64,000 nucleotides of DNA from Spirodela intermedia (taxonomy: Eukaryota; Streptophyta; Magnoliopsida; Alismatales; Araceae): positions 8,291,501 to 8,355,500 of the forward strand of contig LR746268.1 of the NCBI GenBank assembly GCA_902729315.2. Reading direction: 5' to 3'. Numbering within the stretch: the stretch's first letter is position 1; each line of letters starts with the position of its first letter. The translations under genes and the position numbers were made by a program. The notes beneath the pieces were generated by a model. It had not been told where the DNA came from. It was given only the letters and a program-made list of their open reading frames with translations, and did no database searches. Positions 59,918-64,000 of this stretch are shown one piece after another.

Positions 59918-61968
59918 ATGGTAGTGAGCCGCGAGAGCGTCAATTTTAAGTCCCTTCGGTTTATATTCTTGTTCTGTAATTCTCGTGTGGTGAATGCTTT
60001 CGTCTGGTTCTTCCCCAGATTATTCCGAAGAAGAACCGGCACGAGATCTGCAAGTACCTCTTTCAAGGTGCGGGCTAGGGCTAGCGTCGGGTCTCCGATC
60101 CCGGCGCCTATTTATTTGCTTTCTGTTATTGCTCCTCTCTTCTCTCTGACGGCTTGCGCTCTTGGCGATGACAGAGGGTGTTCTGTTTGCAAAGAAGGAC
60201 TACAACCTGCCCAAGCACCCGTTGATCGACGTACCGAACCTCCAGGTTATTAAGTTGATGCAGAGTTTCAAGTCGAAGGAATATGTGAGGGAGACATTTG
60301 GCTGGATGCATTACTACTGGTACCTCACCAACGACGGTATTGAGTTTCTTCGTACCTACCTCAACCTTCCGTCGGAGATTGTGCCGGCTACCCTTAAGAA
60401 ATCTGCCAAGCCATTGCCATCTCGCCCCATGGGCGGGCCCGGCGACCGCCCTCCCAGGTGTTACTTCGTTACTTTTGTCTTTCTTTCCCTAAATTTTATT
60501 TACATTATTGATATATTTATTTGGTCATCTTTGTTCGATTTTGTGGCAGCATGATGCCATTCGATGGGCTTATTGTCACTTTAATTTGATACTTATTAAT
60601 TCGCTTTTTTTCGGTATAGGCGCTTTGATGGTGACCGACCAAGGTTCGGCGACAGAGATGGGTACCGTGGAGGTCCTCGTAGCGGTCCAGGCGACTTCGG
60701 TGACAAGGGTGGCGCCCCGCCTGAGTTTCAGCCTTCATTTAGGGTAAGTTCCCGAGTTCGAGCCGTCTTTTAAAGATGAAAAATGTGGTTTGTGATTTCC
60801 ATCATTCTACAACTGCGCCTTTGGTCAGTCACACATGGCGACTAGTTTCGGTAGAAACAGAGTCTTGAAAATTCGATTGTGGTGCAAGCATCTTCATGCC
60901 TTGCGTAAATTTTGAGTGGATATTGTTTTTGCATGTAATTTGGTTTCCTTTTTTTCTAGAGAGACGAAGTTGACCAATCCCTGCCGGTTATCAAGCAATT
61001 GTATTGACGATTGCTTCTGAATCCTGGAAATTTCCTTATAACAACGTCTGTGTTTCTCCCCGTATCAAAATATTCTGGCTGTTAAGTAACCCTTTCTTCA
61101 GACCGGAAATTAATTCTCACTGAACCGTATTTTACTGGTTCCCATCTATCAACCTCTGAGCTCGTGTTCTCTGGTTTCATGTCTTCAATCGTATTTTAGC
61201 CCTCCAGTTAGGGCCCTTCAGTATCGAGTTATCTTTATCAGCCTACCTGACGCTTATCTACTTGAATTTACCGTAGGGGCTTCTAATGTGAGCATTTAGA
61301 AGAAGTTAAACATTTTGCAAAAGCTAGTATGATTTGATTTTAGTTGTCCATGCTATCCATGTATCACATACTTGAATAGTTACGTCCACCTCTTTACGGC
61401 TGTCTGAGAAAATTACCAATGCTGCTTTTTCCTCCAGCAGTTGACCAATACTTTAATCTTTGTTAGAATGAGAGTAACCCAATCATGAAATCAGATGCCG
61501 TGTTTAATTGGTTTGACTATTTTCTTATGCGGAAGTGGAGAATGTGACCATGTTTAGGATATTGAACTTTTTCAAACTTATCATAGTTTAATACCATTTA
61601 TTTTGACGAATCCTCGTCACAGACTCGACTTTCTGAACGAAACCAATGAAACATTTCCACTAGTTGATTGGAGACGCCAAGTAGTGTTCTTAAACAAAAC
61701 CCTTTTCAAAATTTAGCCATAAGTTAACGTAGATGATGAAATTCGTGGACATTATCGTCTGTTATTTCACAGTTTTGTGCATGGCAAGGTCATCTGGTGT
61801 TTGTGTGAATCAGATATCAGAAATCACTCGTTGATCAACAGATCAGTTCAAATCTGAGATGCTTGTTATCTACAGGGTGGCAGCAGGCCAGCTTTCGGCC
61901 GTGGCGGCGGTGGCTATGGTGCGCCTGGTGGCAGTTACGCAGCTCCTGGGTCCTCCTCCCTCGAGTAG
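59918..61968 (+). CDS. RPS10: 40S ribosomal protein eS10 (5 exons, first coding exon is ATG only)
   Basis: Exons 59918-59920, 60019-60067, 60175-60457, 60620-60743 and 61876-61968 encode 183 residues. The first coding exon is just the start codon: ATG is followed at once by GT, and [16 protein letters not shown] begins at the next acceptor. This restores the universally conserved MIIPKKNR start of plant eS10. The body includes [32 protein letters not shown] and [20 protein letters not shown] (winged-helix S10_plectin domain). The C-terminus is Gly/Arg-rich ([27 protein letters not shown]). It is a component of the small cytosolic ribosomal subunit near the mRNA entry side. Intron 4 is 1.1 kb. 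The upstream context (site II array, TATA, telo-box) fits coordinated ribosomal-protein expression. Confidence 0.96.
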
Positions 61969-62403
61969 CTTCGAAACATCTATCCCTCTCTTCCGGTCGT
62001 TGCATGTTGGAAATTTTGCTTCTGTGCGTCTGAACCAGTAACTTCATTGCTTCAGGTCGATAGGCAACGGTTCTTTCACCATCAAAATCCTCTTCTTTCC
62101 TATTCTGATGGATCTTTTTTGTGTATTAAAGAAGCGTTGACTCATCTCAAGCTTTTATATTTAATTAATGACACATCCGATTGGTCCACTAACCTTGCTT
62201 ATATATTTAGAAGAACTTGGTTGCAAAACTAACCAGCTTGAGCTGATCAAAATAACCAGTTTGATCCTCCAATGCCTTTTAATGCAGCATATTTATCTGA
62301 TGCAGTAGAGATTTCCTCTAATGGTAAGCACTGGAAATTAATGCACTCCTATAACAGCATATCCTCTCACGTTGACCCAGAAGCCTCGGATACAAAGCAC
62401 AAC
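61969..62403. other. Convergent 3' region between eS10 and the MADS-box gene
   Basis: Only about 435 bp separate the two stop codons. It must hold both 3' UTRs. No additional exon recognised. Confidence 0.6.
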
Positions 62404-63469
62404 TTATTTGCCCTCATCTAGACTGCGCCGGATCGGCTGCCCGCAGAAAGAGAATGGCGTCTGGAAAGAGTAGCTGCCCTCCTGGGGATGGTGATGATAC
62501 TGGTGCAGCTCTCTCACACCTCCACCTCTGGATGCTCCATGTTCTTCCTATAAATAGAAAGGTAAGTGACAGGGCCGACCCACTTCCACGAGATGATAAG
62601 CAGATGAATAGGTCAACGGCGGTGAGTTTACCAGGATCATGCCCAGTTCTTTGTTCTCCGCCTCAAGCAATCTTTCCTGCGAGTTTATCAGATCCAGGCA
62701 TGCATAACTAATGGTAGAAAAGTGTTTTAAAATAGTAAATAAAATAAATAATGCTAACACCCCCCCCCCCACATTCTTCTTGAGCTTCTTCAGAAGTTCC
62801 ATCTGCTTCTCGCGGACGCTGTCGAGGCCCCGTTGAAGCGTCGCCTCGAGTGGGATCAGTTCGTAGGGGCTCAGCGGGGCGATGTCCTCCCCCTTCAGAC
62901 GCCTGAGAACATAAAAAGCTTCCATTAATGGCGGCTATAAAGGAAAGGGCTTGGTGTCTCTGGTTCTTGGCAACGCAGATAAGAAGACCTGAGCTCGATC
63001 TGCATGGAGTCGTTCTCCTTCTTGATCCGGTCGATCTCAGCATTCAGCCTCTGTTTCAGAGATGAAAGAACCAGAGGTTCAGAGACGGGGCGGTGTGAGC
63101 TCATTCGGAAGAGGGAGAGCCAGAGGTTTCCTACCTCGTGCTTGGCGTCCCAGATCCTGTTGCCAGTGTACTTGTGGTATTGCTCCAGCATCCAGGAGAG
63201 CCTGCGGGGGGCCTTTCCGGTGAGAGATCGGAGAGAGAAACAGAGAGGTATAGAGATGTGGTGGGGATGATGGGAACGGACGTGGTGTTGTCGCTGCAAA
63301 GCTCGGCCATCTTGCCGGAGCTGGAGAAGAGGACGAGGTAGACCTGGGCGTTGCAGAGGACGGAGATCTCCTTAGCCTTCTTGATGATCCCATTCTTCCG
63401 CTTGGTGAACGTCACCTGCCTGTTCGTCGAGTTCTCTATCCTCTTTATCTCTATCTTCCCTCGTCCCAT
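62404..63469 (-). CDS. B-class MADS-box transcription factor, PISTILLATA/GLOBOSA-like (6 exons)
   Basis: Exons on the minus strand are 63469-63282 (188 nt), 63201-63135 (67), 63050-62989 (62), 62902-62773 (130), 62676-62632 (45) and 62547-62404 (144), encoding 211 residues with no break. The MADS domain starts [21 protein letters not shown] domain [20 protein letters not shown], and the K domain begins [24 protein letters not shown]. These are hallmarks of PI/GLO proteins, which form heterodimers with AP3/DEF to specify petals and stamens. Unusual points: the 130-nt exon equals the usual 100- and 30-nt exons fused; the C-terminal PI motif is diverged ([18 protein letters not shown]); and the MADS domain has changes such as TFTKRKNG for TFSKRRNG and LCNAQVYLV for LCDAQVSLV. 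It is clearly PI/GLO-like, but possibly a divergent paralogue. Confidence 0.93.
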
Positions 63470-63642
63470 CCCCGAGCCTTCTCCCCCGCCGCCCCCTCAA
63501 CAACGGGGAAGAAGAAGAGGAAGAAGAGGAAGGAGAAGAAGGAAAAAGAAGAAGTCGGAGAGGTTTTAAGTCGGGAGGGGAGCTTCCGTCGATGGGCTGA
63601 GGCGACTGGGGGCCTCTTTCCGGGTGGTCGGCCGGCAGCAAG

Positions 63643-63652
63643 CCAAATATGG
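63643..63652. promoter_or_regulatory. CArG box upstream of the PI/GLO-like gene
   Basis: CCAAATATGG is a perfect CC(A/T)6GG MADS-binding site, 174 bp upstream of the MADS start codon. B-class genes are known to be maintained by AP3-PI autoregulation through CArG boxes. Binding here is inferred. Confidence 0.6.
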
Positions 63653-63679
63653 AAAAGGACGGAAAGAGGGGAGCGGAGC

Positions 63680-63992
63680 ATGCCGCAAACCAGAGGGCAC
63701 CTCTCCTCCCCCTCCCCGCCGTACCTCTGGACTTCTCAGAGCTTCTGCACGCCGTGTACCTTCCCTTCCGTAGAGGTAAAACCGGAGGATCCTTTCGAGC
63801 ACTTCGCTGGCGTTCTTCCCGGATTTCGGAGGTCGCCGCTCTGCGTCGAGTCAGAGTTTTATCAGCGGCTGCAGGAGCACCCGCCGGCGAGGGTGAGGGC
63901 ACCCTTCGGACCCCTTTGTCCGAAGATCGCCGCCCGCTGTTGCAGAGAGACCCATGAACAGAACTGGATCAAACACCAGACCAGACCTGTTT
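63680..63992 (+). CDS. Hypothetical open frame at the window edge, possibly spurious
   Basis: A 104-codon open frame divergent from the MADS gene (MPQTRGHLSSPSPPYLW to KHQTRPV). The middle (VEVKPEDPFEHFAGVLPGF, SPLCVESEFYQRLQEHPP) looks more protein-like than a chance frame, but I recognise no family. GC-rich sequence gives long frames on both strands here. It could be the first exon of a gene continuing beyond the window, or MADS promoter sequence. Confidence 0.25.
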
Positions 63993-64000
63993 GATTGAAT

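Overview
This is nuclear DNA of a flowering plant. Genes have GT-AG introns, and the families include class III peroxidase, a ZHOUPI-type bHLH factor, a PISTILLATA/GLOBOSA MADS-box factor and cytosolic ribosomal protein eS10. Most of the intergenic DNA is LTR retrotransposon sequence. GC-rich exons next to AT-rich repeats lean towards a monocot, but this is weak evidence and I do not name a species.

Layout. (1) 1-1357 is intergenic. (2) 1358-20868 is a head-to-tail segmental duplication. Its boundary sequence GATGATYTTCTGCAAAC occurs at 1358, 15129 and 20869. Unit 1 carries an apparently intact PRX12-like peroxidase (1427-2657, minus) and an intact four-exon lipoate-protein-ligase-like gene (4527-5637, minus). 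It is split by a Ty3/gypsy element (7170-12671) flanked by GCTCG. Unit 2 keeps the unfilled site for that element at 17246-17250. Unit 2 has lost the ligase gene, holds a peroxidase pseudogene with a one-base deletion (15198-16418), and has its own solo LTR (19193-20319). (3) 20869-51500 is a transposon graveyard. It contains three degenerate copia elements with very short LTRs (about 109-134 bp), a gypsy element nested in one of them, solo LTRs (two of them inside another copia element) and a pair of 1.7-kb repeats. Several of the long LTRs begin with a perfect or near-perfect hairpin. (4) 51500-64000 is gene-rich: bHLH (plus), receptor-like kinase (plus), eS10 (plus) and a PI/GLO MADS-box gene (minus, convergent with eS10). 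Long CT/GA microsatellites cluster near gene starts.

The genes share no pathway. Points most worth a second look: a 100-bp tandem repeat packed with TGGGCC/AGCCCA elements just upstream of eS10; the eS10 coding exon consisting only of ATG; the MADS gene with fused exons 4 and 5, a diverged PI motif and a perfect CArG box upstream; the bHLH gene whose start codon must lie in an unseen upstream exon; the duplication with an insertion in one copy and its empty site in the other; and the hairpin-headed LTR family. No prokaryote-type system, CRISPR array, rRNA or convincing tRNA gene was seen.
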